Source: JAWXCB01 sp034440455
Lineage (GTDB): Bacteria; Bacteroidota; Bacteroidia; Chitinophagales; CAIOSU01
Direction: 5' to 3'
NCBI GenBank assembly: GCA_034440455.1
Contig: JAWXCB010000062.1
Span: forward strand, 6,053-70,052
DNA: 64,000 nucleotides
Each line of letters opens with the position of its first letter. Within the stretch, counting starts at the first letter, position 1. This document shows positions 52,290 to 61,811 of the stretch, piece after piece. The position numbers and the translations under genes are program-made. The notes beneath the pieces were generated by a model. That model was not told the origin of the DNA and did not search any database. It saw nothing but the letters and a program-made list of their open reading frames with translations.

Positions 52290-53582
52290 TCAATACACCT
52301 CATTCACCCCGAAATAAAATCCTTTATCCTCTTTGGTTTTACCATGCGCATAATCCATTCTGATCATATTTCTTTCTTTTGGATTGACGACAAAACGAAG
52401 CCCGACCCCCACCGCCCAATTTATTGTTTGAAAACTGAAGTCTGACGGCACACGGGCAACATCTCCTGCCGATGTAAATAAGGTACCCCTGAAACGCCAC
52501 ACAAGCGGGAACCGCCATTCCACCTGCGCGAGCCACATTTCCATGTCGCGATAGCGCCCTTCATAATATCCTCTGCCCAGATATTGCCCGCCATGCAATG
52601 CCATCAACCGGAAAGGCGGCTCACCGAAATTTGCCGACATGTAAGCGCGCACAGCGAGTACGTGTTTGCCTTTTTTGGGATTAAAAAAATGCCTGTAGTC
52701 AAACTCAAGATTGTAAAAACTGAACTGCTCTTCACTTGACCACTTTGGATGGTTATAGTTTGACAAGGAAATGTAATAGCCCTTGTACGGAAATATGTTG
52801 TTGTCTCTCGTATCTAAAACCAGCGCTGCGCCAATTCCAACGGTTTGGTATCCGTTTTTTCCTGAAACATCAGCTCTGGCAAAAGTGGAGTCGGCAGCAT
52901 ACTGCATATCAAAAATTTTGCTGAACCTGACTTGCGGTCCGATATAGAGCTTTTTGATTTTGTATAAAAGCCGAAGATCAGAATACCAATGCTGGAATTC
53001 AGTAATCTCGCGGCTTTCATATTCCGTATTATTTCCGATTCCATAAAAGTCCTGAAGCCAATTTTGATATTGCACGATTCCATCCATCCAGATGCGGTTG
53101 TTCTTGCCGAGAAACAGTTCATACTCCATGAAAGCCTCGTACTGCTTGTTCAACGTGTATTGACCTTTGAAACGAAAAACGGATTGGTGGTTGTCGGGAG
53201 TTTTTCGCTGGCGGAAATAAAGCTGAAGCGTTCCTCCGAATGACAGGTTGGTTTCGGGCAGATATGCGACAATCGGAAATCCAATCACGTTGAAGTTTAT
53301 AGTCGAATCTTTTTTGAAAACATGTGTCAGTTTTTTCCATTTCTCCTTGTCCGCGCCATTTTCAGTAGTGATAACTGCCGCTGAATCGCCACGCCCTTGT
53401 GTGCTGATAGAATCTTCACTTATTCGAATAATGGTGTCATTTATCGTGATGATGGTGTCTTTTACTGTAAGGACAGTATCCTGATTCTCCTGTGCGAACG
53501 CGGCATGAGGCAAGCACATGAGCAATGCGCTCACGAGCATGCTTAAACTATTGACGAAGATGTTAGGATACTTTTCCTTCAC
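52290..53582 (-). CDS. BamA/TamA-like (Omp85/D15) outer-membrane protein
   Basis: The 430-residue protein has a signal peptide ending AFA-QEN and a C-terminal barrel with the Omp85-type elements GRGYYEGRYRDMEMWLAQVE and the final strands INWAVGVGLRFVVNP and IRMDYAHGK. POTRA domains typical of BamA are missing or very short. It probably inserts or secretes a specific partner, but no partner is evident here. Confidence 0.82.
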   Translation of the reverse strand: MKEKYPNIFVNSLSMLVSALLMCLPHAAFAQENQDTVLTVKDTIITINDTIIRISEDSISTQGRGDSAAVITTENGADKEKWKKLTHVFKKDSTINFNVIGFPIVAYLPETNLSFGGTLQLYFRQRKTPDNHQSVFRFKGQYTLNKQYEAFMEYELFLGKNNRIWMDGIVQYQNWLQDFYGIGNNTEYESREITEFQHWYSDLRLLYKIKKLYIGPQVRFSKIFDMQYAADSTFARADVSGKNGYQTVGIGAALVLDTRDNNIFPYKGYYISLSNYNHPKWSSEEQFSFYNLEFDYRHFFNPKKGKHVLAVRAYMSANFGEPPFRLMALHGGQYLGRGYYEGRYRDMEMWLAQVEWRFPLVWRFRGTLFTSAGDVARVPSDFSFQTINWAVGVGLRFVVNPKERNMIRMDYAHGKTKEDKGFYFGVNEVY

Positions 53583-53633
53583 AGAATGTTTAAAAAAAAT
53601 AACTGGGTTTCAATTCGGGATATACAGAACTCC

Positions 53634-56600
53634 TTATTGCAATCCCAGCTTGAATATTTTCCGGTATTCTGTATGAGCATCATAATCTAATTCGAGAAGA
53701 TAAATTCCACCCGGCAAAGTTTTATCAAGGGAAAGGATTTTCTTGTTTTCACCATTTTGAAATTTAATTGTTTCCGTTGCAACAGTTTGTCCAAGTGAAT
53801 TTAAAATGCGGAACCTCGCGGTTCCTTCATTTTCGGATGTACAATCAAGCATCAATTCATCGGTAAATGGATTGGGATAAATTTTTAAATCACCAAAAAG
53901 ATGTGGAGGAGAAACAACTTCATCTTCAATCAATTCACTTCCTTCCATTTTTGCCGCGCTGTTTGTGATAGTAAAAGAAACTGTCTCGCTGACTCCTGCT
54001 GTGCCGCTGCCATTCGTAGCTGAATAGGGCATGCCTTGAAGCGTATAGTAGCCGGGGTTTGGATTCCACGGAGTGTAAGTTGCGCCATTATTAAAATCGC
54101 TATTGATGGAATAAGGCGCGTAGTTTTCCGTTTGGATAATGCTTCTATTTAACGTAAATCTTACGCTGCCTAACGGCTCGCCACAGGCATTTGCTCTTAC
54201 GCTGAAATTTCCAAGAATAGATTTGTTAATCACCATTCCGTTAATCAGTTGACTTATCTCTGTGCCATTTGATGCACGAACCAATGTGAATGAAACAACT
54301 TCAGGCTGCGTGCAGAACTGATTACAATCAGGGTCAGTCTGGTGCACGCAAACGCCATTGTTACAAATCTCAATCGTACACGAATTGTCATCATTGCAAT
54401 CTATGGGAGCGCTGATGCATTGATTGCTGATGCAATCATCCACTGTGCATGCATTGTTGTCATTGCATTGCGCGCGGTCTGTGCTGCATCCCGATGGTGT
54501 CGCCACTACGGAAAAGGTTACAGTCAGACTAACGCCTGTAGTTCCATTGCCATTAAAGGATGAATAGGGCGTTCCGGTGAGCGTGTAATTTCCGGGTGCA
54601 GGGTTCCACGGAATATAAGTAGCGCCATCATTGTAATCACCTTTCAGGGAATAGGGCGCATAGTTTTCCGTGCGTACAATACTTCCGTTTAAAATAAATC
54701 TTACACTCCCGACAGGCGCATCACACATGTCAGTCCTGATGCTGAAACTGACGATGGATGATTTATCAATCACCATTCCATTGACAAGTTCACTTATCTG
54801 TGTTCCATTTGAGGCGTTAACTAAAACGAAAGCAGTCACTTCCGCCTGTGTGCAAGATTCGTTACAATCGGGATTGTGCTGATGTGCGCAGACGCCATTG
54901 TTGCAGGCATCAATCGTGCAGGCATCCGCATCATCGCAATTTAAAAGCGTGTTGGCGCATTGCCCGCTGACGCAATTATCAACGGTGCAGGGATTGTTGT
55001 CATCGCATTGCAGATTGCCCGTGCATCCGGGAGACTGCTGCTCCGCCACGGTGAAGTTGACAATTTCGCTGATGCCTGTTGTGCCGCCACCGCCTGAACC
55101 GGAATATGGCGTAGCGGTGAGCGTATAATTTCCGGGTGAAGGATTCCACGGAGCAAAGTTTCCGTTTGAATCTCCATGGATGGAATAGGGAATTCCATTT
55201 TCAGTGCGCAGGATATTTCCATTCAGCGTAAAGCGCACGCTGCCCACGGGGTTGTTGCAAACATCTGCTCTTATGCTGAAGTTGCCAATGGATAAAAGGT
55301 CAATCTCTGTTCCGTTAACAAGCGTTCCGATTTCTGAGCCGTCCGTATGCACGAGTGTAAAAGAAACTACTTCCAATTGGATGCATGAACCATTGCAGCC
55401 GGGGTCCGGCTGATAGGTGCATACGCCACTATTGCAGCCATCAATCGTGCATGGATTTGCATCATCACAATTTAATGTTGCACACAAATCACTGCTTGCC
55501 CCTGCCGTAAAGTAAACGGTGCGCACCCTTGTGGTTCCTTCAATCTCAGCCCTGATGCTATGACTGCCGGGAGTGAAACTGGCAGGATTATAGTTGCCGT
55601 TATTGTCGCCAAAAACGCTGAAGGGAGCCGTGTTCTCAAAAGAGGTTTGTTGTCCATCATAAAACATTCTTACAGTCGCCTGCACTCCGGGACCATCCAC
55701 AACAACATTAATTCCTGTGGAATTGCTAAAGGTCATGTTATCGGTGATTTCAAACAGTATCGCATTGTTTGATGCGTTGACGAGCCAAAACCGGATGGCA
55801 TTCGATGAGGAGGCGCAGGGCGTGATGCCAGTATTGCCTCCCGCGCATATTCCGCAGGAATCAGTTTGCGCGTTTCCGTTGCATACGTTGTTGCAATCCA
55901 ATGTGCCGTTGCATGTTTGGCAACTGCCATCATCCACGGTGGCACTTGGATTATAGTTTGTGGCATTGGGGTCGGTGCAACCAGATATTACGTTAACAGA
56001 ATTTCCTGCAAGCTGCGCAAGGCGGGTGTAAACGGGTTCATAAGCTCTGTACCAATTATCAGAGGTGTTGCGCTGGTCGCAACAAGAAATATAAACGCCT
56101 ACCCCTGCATTGTATGGTTGCGCGGCATTGAAGACGGTTTCAGCCTTGGCAATATCATTGGTTTGAAAACCTCCGGTCATTTCGGAAGCGTAACCTGTTG
56201 TTATTTGTTGTGTGAATTTCAACACTTCGGTTCGAATCCTGTTATTGAATGAATTCGTGCTTTCCTGGAATGAGAGGAACTGAATCAAATCAGAATTGTA
56301 ATGATCTGACCATGGGTTTTGTGATGTGTTGTTGTGCATTCCCCGCAGGTTATCAGAATCAATGCTTTTCAGGTATGCGTATAAATCATTGATTTGGCTG
56401 GTTCTTCCGTTGGGGTATTCTTCTCTGTCCCAAATTATATTTCCGGCAACCGGGGAAAATTTCTGCACGAGGAACGACATGATTTGCTTTTGCGTGGCAG
56501 CAGTATATTTATCGTGGGTTTCCTTTTCAGAAAGCAAGATGTGCATGATGCCTTTGCCATTCCATAATGTATTCACCCAATAGTTTGACATCGCCACCCA

Positions 56601-56942
56601 TTGGTCAACTTTCACATTATCAAATCCGCTGTTCTGATTATTATTGATGTAGGGAGTTGTGGTGATGCCGCCATCCGTTCCGTTTGTAGTGCAATACAAC
56701 GTGTTTACGCCTTTGCTTCTAAGCCAATTCATCCAGGCATAATCATTAAAGTGAAAAGGCGTTTCCGGAGAATTAGCTTCAACAATTTTAGCCATAGTTC
56801 CATCGCTCCATTTCAACACGCTATTGTCCACTGTAAGATTTAATCCTGTTGCTGTTTTGGAAAACAGAAAAAAATAAATGAGCAGGCAGAAACCTGCATG
56901 AGTAGTGAATTCCGATAGGAATAATTTTATTGTAGTTTTCAT
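53634..56942 (-). CDS. Large surface protein: glycosidase-like domain, Cys-rich repeats, T9SS tail
   Basis: The 1102-residue protein has a signal peptide, then a ~290-residue domain with features of a TIM-barrel glycosidase (for example IIWDREEYPNGRTSQ with an acidic pair and QFLSFQESTNSFNN). Then comes the CTDPNATNYNPSATVDDGSC motif, an Ig-like segment, and three further cysteine-rich plus Ig-like units of about 145 residues (CNDDN-type / DxNPCTxDxC). A T9SS sorting domain from about residue 1025 ends the protein. It is probably a surface-anchored carbohydrate-binding or degrading enzyme. A stress element lies upstream. Confidence 0.8.
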   Translation of the reverse strand: MKTTIKLFLSEFTTHAGFCLLIYFFLFSKTATGLNLTVDNSVLKWSDGTMAKIVEANSPETPFHFNDYAWMNWLRSKGVNTLYCTTNGTDGGITTTPYINNNQNSGFDNVKVDQWVAMSNYWVNTLWNGKGIMHILLSEKETHDKYTAATQKQIMSFLVQKFSPVAGNIIWDREEYPNGRTSQINDLYAYLKSIDSDNLRGMHNNTSQNPWSDHYNSDLIQFLSFQESTNSFNNRIRTEVLKFTQQITTGYASEMTGGFQTNDIAKAETVFNAAQPYNAGVGVYISCCDQRNTSDNWYRAYEPVYTRLAQLAGNSVNVISGCTDPNATNYNPSATVDDGSCQTCNGTLDCNNVCNGNAQTDSCGICAGGNTGITPCASSSNAIRFWLVNASNNAILFEITDNMTFSNSTGINVVVDGPGVQATVRMFYDGQQTSFENTAPFSVFGDNNGNYNPASFTPGSHSIRAEIEGTTRVRTVYFTAGASSDLCATLNCDDANPCTIDGCNSGVCTYQPDPGCNGSCIQLEVVSFTLVHTDGSEIGTLVNGTEIDLLSIGNFSIRADVCNNPVGSVRFTLNGNILRTENGIPYSIHGDSNGNFAPWNPSPGNYTLTATPYSGSGGGGTTGISEIVNFTVAEQQSPGCTGNLQCDDNNPCTVDNCVSGQCANTLLNCDDADACTIDACNNGVCAHQHNPDCNESCTQAEVTAFVLVNASNGTQISELVNGMVIDKSSIVSFSIRTDMCDAPVGSVRFILNGSIVRTENYAPYSLKGDYNDGATYIPWNPAPGNYTLTGTPYSSFNGNGTTGVSLTVTFSVVATPSGCSTDRAQCNDNNACTVDDCISNQCISAPIDCNDDNSCTIEICNNGVCVHQTDPDCNQFCTQPEVVSFTLVRASNGTEISQLINGMVINKSILGNFSVRANACGEPLGSVRFTLNRSIIQTENYAPYSINSDFNNGATYTPWNPNPGYYTLQGMPYSATNGSGTAGVSETVSFTITNSAAKMEGSELIEDEVVSPPHLFGDLKIYPNPFTDELMLDCTSENEGTARFRILNSLGQTVATETIKFQNGENKKILSLDKTLPGGIYLLELDYDAHTEYRKIFKLGLQ

Positions 56943-56965
56943 TGTTTGATTTAGGAATTACTCAA

Positions 56966-57035
56966 CAAAGGTGAGTCCACTAATTCCCAATAGTGTTACA
57001 CGATTCTTGAAATGAATTGCATGATTCACACATTT
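56966..57035 (-). promoter_or_regulatory. Stress element copy I with -7 box
   Basis: The minus strand has AAATGTGTGAATCATGCAAT, then AATCGTGTAAC, then 21 nt, then CACCTTTG (56973-56966). The 5' leader to the T9SS gene is about 20 nt. Confidence 0.72.
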
Positions 57036-57199
57036 CAGAAGAGCATTGCGCAGTTGCGCAACGACTATTACGCCAATTAGAATAGGCTAAGAGAAATATG
57101 TTCTCCTTCTAAAATTCTCATAAAGAGGAATTTAATTTCCGTTTTGAAGAAAACAATTAGGGAGGCTAATTGGCTACAGAGCGATAAGAGTTACATCTT

Positions 57200-58453
57200 T
57201 CACACAATTTGTGAAGATGAAACGGGCGTATCTTTTCCAAAGAGAAGGGAATAAAATGGTTTGCCGATGCCTGTTTTTACAAGAAAAAATAAACCAACGC
57301 AATACAGCGTGCTGAACAGAATTACCGAATAACAGACTGATTGGATAATGATGCCGTCAGGATGTCCCTGCTGCAAAGGAAGCAAGGCGATAACGGCTGC
57401 GCCAAGTCCTTTGGGTATCATGATAGAAAGCACCGTTTTGTCAAGCAGCGGTGTTTGCTTGGAAATGACGAACCTCACTACCACGATTCTCACGATAAAC
57501 AGAACGAACGTAATCCATGCGCCCCAAAACAGCCAGTCAAAGCGGTTGATTTGAATGCTGATGCCGATGAACACAAAAAAGAAGGTGCGCAGGAGAAAAA
57601 CGATCTGACCAAAAAAGTCCTTTTCGCCAGGCGGCAATATGATGCTCACTTTAGGAACGAAAGGCTCTAAAATTTTTGGCTCGAAATATTCCAGATTGCC
57701 AATGGCTATGCCGAATGAAAGCGCGGTCAACGGACCGCTGAAATGCAAATACTCCGTAATTCCATAGAGGATAAAAAGAAATGCAGGCGTTGAAAATTTT
57801 GTTTCCTTCAGCGTGGGAAATCTGTTGATGATGAACGCCCACAGGAATGCGCCACCGATGCCAATCAGCAGCGCGATTACCAGGGAGGCGATGAATTGCG
57901 CAATCACCACATCTGCCTGCATCTGCCCGGTAATCATTAATCCTAAGATGCTCAACGGGATGGCAAGCGTGAAAATATCAGATTCTGCTGATTCAATAAT
58001 CAGCGTGGTGGATGTTTTTGCCTGCACTGCTATCTTTTTTACCAAGCCCACCACAACGGCTGATGAAGTGCCACCGAGAGTAGAACCAATAAACAGGCAG
58101 GTTAAAATCGGCAATCCGAAAATCAATTTGCAAAGCAAAAACACCGCAATCATTGTTGTGATAAAACCGACAAATGTGATGGCTGCTGAGTCTTTAAAAG
58201 ATTCTTTTATCTCCGCGATTTTCAAATCCGTTCCGCTTTCAAACAGGATGAAGATGAGCACGAGGTTGCTGAACAGGGAGCCGAATTTTCCAAATGAAGC
58301 GGGGTCGAAAAGATGAAAAACGGGACCTAAAAGAATTCCGATAAGCATCAGTCCGAGCACATCGGGAATGCTTCTGCGCTCAAACACCCCACTGAGGAAA
58401 TGCCCGCAGAAAATAAAAAGTCCGATGATGATAATGATGACGGGCGTTGGCAT
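57200..58453 (-). CDS. CPA-family cation/proton antiporter
   Basis: The 417-residue protein has about 12 membrane helices and the CPA1/CPA2 motifs: LLFESGTDLKIAEIKESF-like (here LILFESGTDLKIAEI), GSTLGGTSSAVVVGLVKK and STTLIIESAESDIFT, where ESD-type acidic residues bind the cation. It should exchange Na+ or K+ for protons. It is followed by a DUF202 gene, which precedes it by 3 bp on the same strand, so both are co-transcribed. Confidence 0.88.
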   Translation of the reverse strand: MPTPVIIIIIGLFIFCGHFLSGVFERRSIPDVLGLMLIGILLGPVFHLFDPASFGKFGSLFSNLVLIFILFESGTDLKIAEIKESFKDSAAITFVGFITTMIAVFLLCKLIFGLPILTCLFIGSTLGGTSSAVVVGLVKKIAVQAKTSTTLIIESAESDIFTLAIPLSILGLMITGQMQADVVIAQFIASLVIALLIGIGGAFLWAFIINRFPTLKETKFSTPAFLFILYGITEYLHFSGPLTALSFGIAIGNLEYFEPKILEPFVPKVSIILPPGEKDFFGQIVFLLRTFFFVFIGISIQINRFDWLFWGAWITFVLFIVRIVVVRFVISKQTPLLDKTVLSIMIPKGLGAAVIALLPLQQGHPDGIIIQSVCYSVILFSTLYCVGLFFLVKTGIGKPFYSLLFGKDTPVSSSQIV

Positions 58454-58456
58454 TTT

Positions 58457-58801
58457 TTATCCTTGCGGGATTTGAGTTTTTTCAGAAGCAGGTTTGCCAT
58501 TGGAATAATAACGGTAATAGCTGTTCAATCGGTTTTTGAGTTGATAGAATCTAAAAACGCCTATCACCAAAAGGAGGATGCTGAGGGCAAGAGAGAGGTA
58601 GCCTATCCACTTTATATTATCGAAGCCCTGCAATTGTAAAAACGCGATTCCGCCCAGCAGCAGGTAGAGTGAAGTGCGGAGGTAAGACAGCAGCGTTCTT
58701 TCATTCGCCAATTTGGTGCGTTGCAGCGCCAGATAATCGCGGAGGATAATTTCTTCCTTGTTTTCAAAATCAGATCCGAAACTGATGAAGCGCTTTACCA
58801 T
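58457..58801 (-). CDS. DUF202 (YidH-like) membrane protein
   Basis: The 114-residue protein has the DUF202 signature ILRDYLALQRTKLANERTLL followed by SYLRTSLYLLLGGIAFLQLQ, with two or three membrane segments. Members are small inner-membrane proteins of unknown function. It is directly upstream of the antiporter gene. Confidence 0.87.
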   Translation of the reverse strand: MVKRFISFGSDFENKEEIILRDYLALQRTKLANERTLLSYLRTSLYLLLGGIAFLQLQGFDNIKWIGYLSLALSILLLVIGVFRFYQLKNRLNSYYRYYSNGKPASEKTQIPQG

Positions 58802-58893
58802 GGTGAATAAGCGATGATAAGTAAGTTTTGAGATTCAGGCAAGGCTGTATGGAATTTTGCTTTTTTAAAAACAGCAATAAGTTGCTTGAATAC

Positions 58894-58924
58894 AAAACCC
58901 GTCCACTTGAGGAGAACGGGTTTT
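58894..58924. terminator. Hairpin terminator downstream of the barrel gene
   Basis: AAAACCCGT (58894-58902) and ACGGGTTTT (58916-58924) form a 9-bp stem with a 13-nt loop; T4 ends are on both strands. It lies 43 bp after the stop of the minus-strand barrel gene at 58967. Confidence 0.75.
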
Positions 58925-58966
58925 GCATTTATCTAAGCAACTACTTTAATTACCCAAGCGATTTTA

Positions 58967-59719
58967 TCAGAATAAAAATGACAATCCAGCATAGAGTGAA
59001 TAAGTCTTTACATGCGTACGGTCAAGCACATAATATTGGTCTGTAGTTTTTGTCCGGCTGTCGTCACTAATATCAATTAAGCCGTAAACACCTCGAAACC
59101 CAAGGTCGAATTTCACCTGATGCCCGAATTGAAGCCCGGCACCGTAAGCAAATCCAAGGTCGCCTCCTCTCACTGCCAGAACAGCCACGTCTTCATTCCC
59201 ATCCACAGTTTTAATATCTGAGCCTACATTAATTCCGAATTGGGGACCAACGACTACATTCAAGTTGACCACTTTTGTTTTACCGGTGTTCAGCGCAAAC
59301 AATAAGGGAATATTGATGTAGTGGAGTTTGACTGTATAGTCCAAATCCTGATCACGGTACTTTTGCGCAATGGAACTATAAATAAGTTCGCCTTGTAATC
59401 CAATGTGCTCTTGGAAATTTACCCCTATCACGGCTCCGAATCCGTAGCCGAAGCTAAAATCGCCATCCACTTCACCACCTCCTGAATCCTTCAGTTGAAA
59501 GGAAGAGAAGGTCGGCATAAATCTAAAACCGATTTCCATCATGGGGAAGTCAGCATCAGATGCGCTGGCATTTTTCCCTTCACCCTTGGGGCTATCATTA
59601 TTTTGTTGAATTTGAATGTTTTGTTGATTCTCTTGCGCCTTTACAGGGTTTAAAGACAATACAACCATTCCGGCACTCAGTAGAACCACTGCGCACAGGT
59701 AATTTTTTGTGTTTTTCAT
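58967..59719 (-). CDS. Outer-membrane beta-barrel protein with a disordered N-terminal linker
   Basis: The 250-residue protein has a signal peptide ending VKA-QEN, then a Gln/Asn-rich linker (QQNIQIQQNNDSPKGEGKNA), and a porin-like barrel: IGFRFMPTFSSFQLKD, GEVDGDFSFGYGFGAVIGVNF, LHYINIPLLFALNTG, and a C-terminal YSLYAGLSFLF. It is controlled by stress element J. The function is unknown. Confidence 0.82.
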   Translation of the reverse strand: MKNTKNYLCAVVLLSAGMVVLSLNPVKAQENQQNIQIQQNNDSPKGEGKNASASDADFPMMEIGFRFMPTFSSFQLKDSGGGEVDGDFSFGYGFGAVIGVNFQEHIGLQGELIYSSIAQKYRDQDLDYTVKLHYINIPLLFALNTGKTKVVNLNVVVGPQFGINVGSDIKTVDGNEDVAVLAVRGGDLGFAYGAGLQFGHQVKFDLGFRGVYGLIDISDDSRTKTTDQYYVLDRTHVKTYSLYAGLSFLF

Positions 59720-59747
59720 TTTGTTTTTTATTTTAAAATTTGTGATA

Positions 59748-59815
59748 CAAAGGTGAAGCTCTCTATGCTGCTAACCGTTACACAATTGCAGATAAGATTT
59801 ACATGATTCACACAT
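59748..59815 (-). promoter_or_regulatory. Stress element copy J with -7 box
   Basis: The minus strand has ATGTGTGAATCATGTAAAT, then CAATTGTGTAAC, then 21 nt, then CACCTTTG (59755-59748). It lies 29 bp upstream of the barrel ATG. Confidence 0.74.
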
Positions 59816-59833
59816 GAGGAAGAACAAAGTATC

Positions 59834-60006
59834 ATGCCGGACTTATTCCGGCATCTCCTATTATCAGAAACTAACTTGAGTTCGAGATAGGAAAATGTTT
59901 TCTCTTGAGAACCTCACCCCGCCCCTCTCCCACAGGGAGAGGATGTCCGAACATTCTTGCATTTTTTTGAACGAAAATCTGAGTGTCCCTCTCCCGGAGG
60001 GAGAGG
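59834..60006. repeat. REP-like palindromes
   Basis: Three short hairpins are seen: ATGCCGGA-CTTAT-TCCGGCAT (59834-59854), CCTCTCCC-ACA-GGGAGAGG (59924-59942), and CCTCTCC / GGAGGGAGAGG (59989-60006). The first matches the copy near 27964. They are not associated with a gene and fill most of the 344-bp gap to 60063. Confidence 0.55.
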
Positions 60007-60063
60007 TTAGGAGAGGTTGACGAAGCAAAAGGAGAAAAGGAGAAATTCTTTACTATCCCAAAC

Positions 60064-60372
60064 TCACGTTAACTTATCCTCCTCACGGTCAATTAAAGTG
60101 AGGCTCTTGCGGTTACCGGGTTGTCCAACCGTAGTGGTATTATTATCAAATTCCGAAAGTTCTCTTTCACCCAGCGAACGGAGCTTATCAGGATTTTGTC
60201 CGCAATCTTTTGTGCTGAGGTTTTCCTGTCCCCAGCGTGAACTGCTGGCGTCTCCCCCTTTTTTCTTATCGCCATCGCCTCCGCCATTTTTTGAAAGATT
60301 CTTTTCGATATTGTCAGAGCGTTCGCTTATAGGATTCTTATTGTCGGCATTTGAATTATTTGTTTCGCTCAT
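60064..60372 (-). CDS. Hydrophilic, disordered hypothetical protein (102 aa)
   Basis: The protein (MSETNNSNADNKNPISERSD) is almost fully polar, rich in Asn, Ser, Asp, Lys and Gly, with no fold visible. It resembles the other two disordered proteins (at 36570 and 38693) in composition only. I do not see a stress element upstream, but the IS4 element starts 150 bp away and may have moved it. Confidence 0.5.
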   Translation of the reverse strand: MSETNNSNADNKNPISERSDNIEKNLSKNGGGDGDKKKGGDASSSRWGQENLSTKDCGQNPDKLRSLGERELSEFDNNTTTVGQPGNRKSLTLIDREEDKLT

Positions 60373-60523
60373 GGTTATATTTTTTTTAAGTTCATTTCAT
60401 TAACGTCTTGTTGTTGCAAGGTAAAGTTCTTTGAAAGTATTGACAAATCAGGTGTTGGGAGGAGTTGAGAGTTTAAACGATTTGAATTCAGTTTGAGCAT
60501 CTGCCAAGGATTACTTTACCTGA

Positions 60524-61692
60524 ATGAATCAAGGTAATATGTCTTTGCTCAGGTCGCTTCATTTCTTGCTCATAATGATTTTACTGGTTGTGTAAGCAAA
60601 TATAGTGGCAACTACAAGGTGCAACATTTTACATGTTGGCACCAATTGATGTGCATGATGTTCGGGCAACTCACCAATCGTGAAAGCCTGAGCGATTTAA
60701 TGATCTGCCTTTGGGCACAACAGCAAAAATTCTATCACTTGGGTATGGGCAAAGGCATCTCCAAAGCCAATCTTGCCAAAGCCAATGAGAGAAGGGATTA
60801 TCGCATCTATGAATCCTTTGCTGCCGTGTTGATTGAACAAGCGCGAGTGCTTTGCCTGAGTGAGAGTGCTTTTGATTTGAAGATAGATTCACCCGTGTAC
60901 GCCATTGATGCGACCGTGATTGATCTTTGCCTGAGTGTGTTCTGGTGGGCGAAATTTCGCAAGCACAAAGCGGCTGTGAAGCTGCGCACCTTGTTCGACA
61001 TCAAAACCAATATCCCCACATTCCTTCATGTGACCAGCGGAGCAGTGCATGAAGTAAATTTCTTAGACCTGATTTCATTTGAGGCGGGTGGCTTCTACAT
61101 CATGGAAAAAGGATTCATTGACTTTGAACGTCTGTACGCCATTCACCAGTGCGATGCCTATTTCGTCACGCGTGCAAAAGAAAACTTTCAGTTTGTTCGA
61201 TTGTATTCCCATGCAGCCGATAAGCACAAGGGTGTGAGGTGCGACCAAACGGTGAGATTAAAAAATCACCCGGTAGCCCTGATATTCCCTGACCGCATCA
61301 GACGCATCAAATATTACGATGCGGGTACGCAGAAACAGTTTGTGTTTATGACCAATAACTTCGAGCTTTCGGCAACTGACATCGCTCAACTCTACAAGTA
61401 CCGCTGGAAAATAGAATTGTTCTTCAAGTGGATCAAACAACACCTTAAGATCAAATCATTCTGGGGACACAGCAACAATGCCGTGAAGACACAAATCTAT
61501 ATTGCCATCATCACTTACTTACTCGTTGCTATCATCAAACACAAAATGAAACTCCAGCAATCGTAATACGAAATTCTACAAATTCTGAGCATCTCCCTTT
61601 TATGCAAAGTGCTGCTCCATCAATTGTTTGACAATCCTGATTTACAATATTTCAAAGAACAAAATCCTAATCAACTGAATATCTTTGAGTAA
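60524..61692 (+). pseudogene. IS4-family transposase (DUF4372 type) with frameshift and in-frame stop
   Basis: The N-terminus MNQG is followed by a missing A (GGTAAATATGTC expected, GGTAATATGTC present at about 60533), which shifts the frame; the correct frame then encodes YVFAQVASFLAHNDFTGCVS onward. The body shows IS4 features: YAIDATVIDLCLSVFWWAKF and YKYRWKIELFFKWIKQHLKI (the YREK-like region). The frame meets TAA at 61564-61566 and then continues SYEILQ-like sequence to TAA at 61690-61692. Two independent lesions make this inactive. Terminal repeats were not found. Confidence 0.85.
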
Positions 61693-61735
61693 TAACAAGA
61701 CGCTAATGAGTTCATTTAAATCCTTTGATAAAAAC

Positions 61736-61770
61736 AAAAAGCGTCCCGAGTTTGAACGGAACGCTTTTTT
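61736..61770 (-). terminator. Terminator of the CHRD lipoprotein gene
   Basis: AAAAAGCGT and ACGCTTTTT form the outer stem and CCG/CGG the inner one. On the minus strand the stem ends in a T-run. It lies 42 bp downstream of the stop of the gene at 61812. Confidence 0.75.
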
Positions 61771-61811
61771 GTTTTGGAAATTTCTTTCCAAAACGTCTTG
61801 GTATTATCTCA

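Noticed and set aside
57185..57210. A half copy of the stress element (TTACATCTTTCACACAATTT on the plus strand)
   Set aside because: Only one half of the element is present, the second half-site and a -7 box are absent, and it overlaps the stop of the antiporter gene. It may be a relic or chance.
51559..61692. TAA recoded as a sense codon (two genes with TAA where Leu or similar is expected)
   Set aside because: TAA is used as the ordinary stop of many intact genes in the window, and both interrupted genes are accessory and show other decay, so pseudogenes are the simpler reading.
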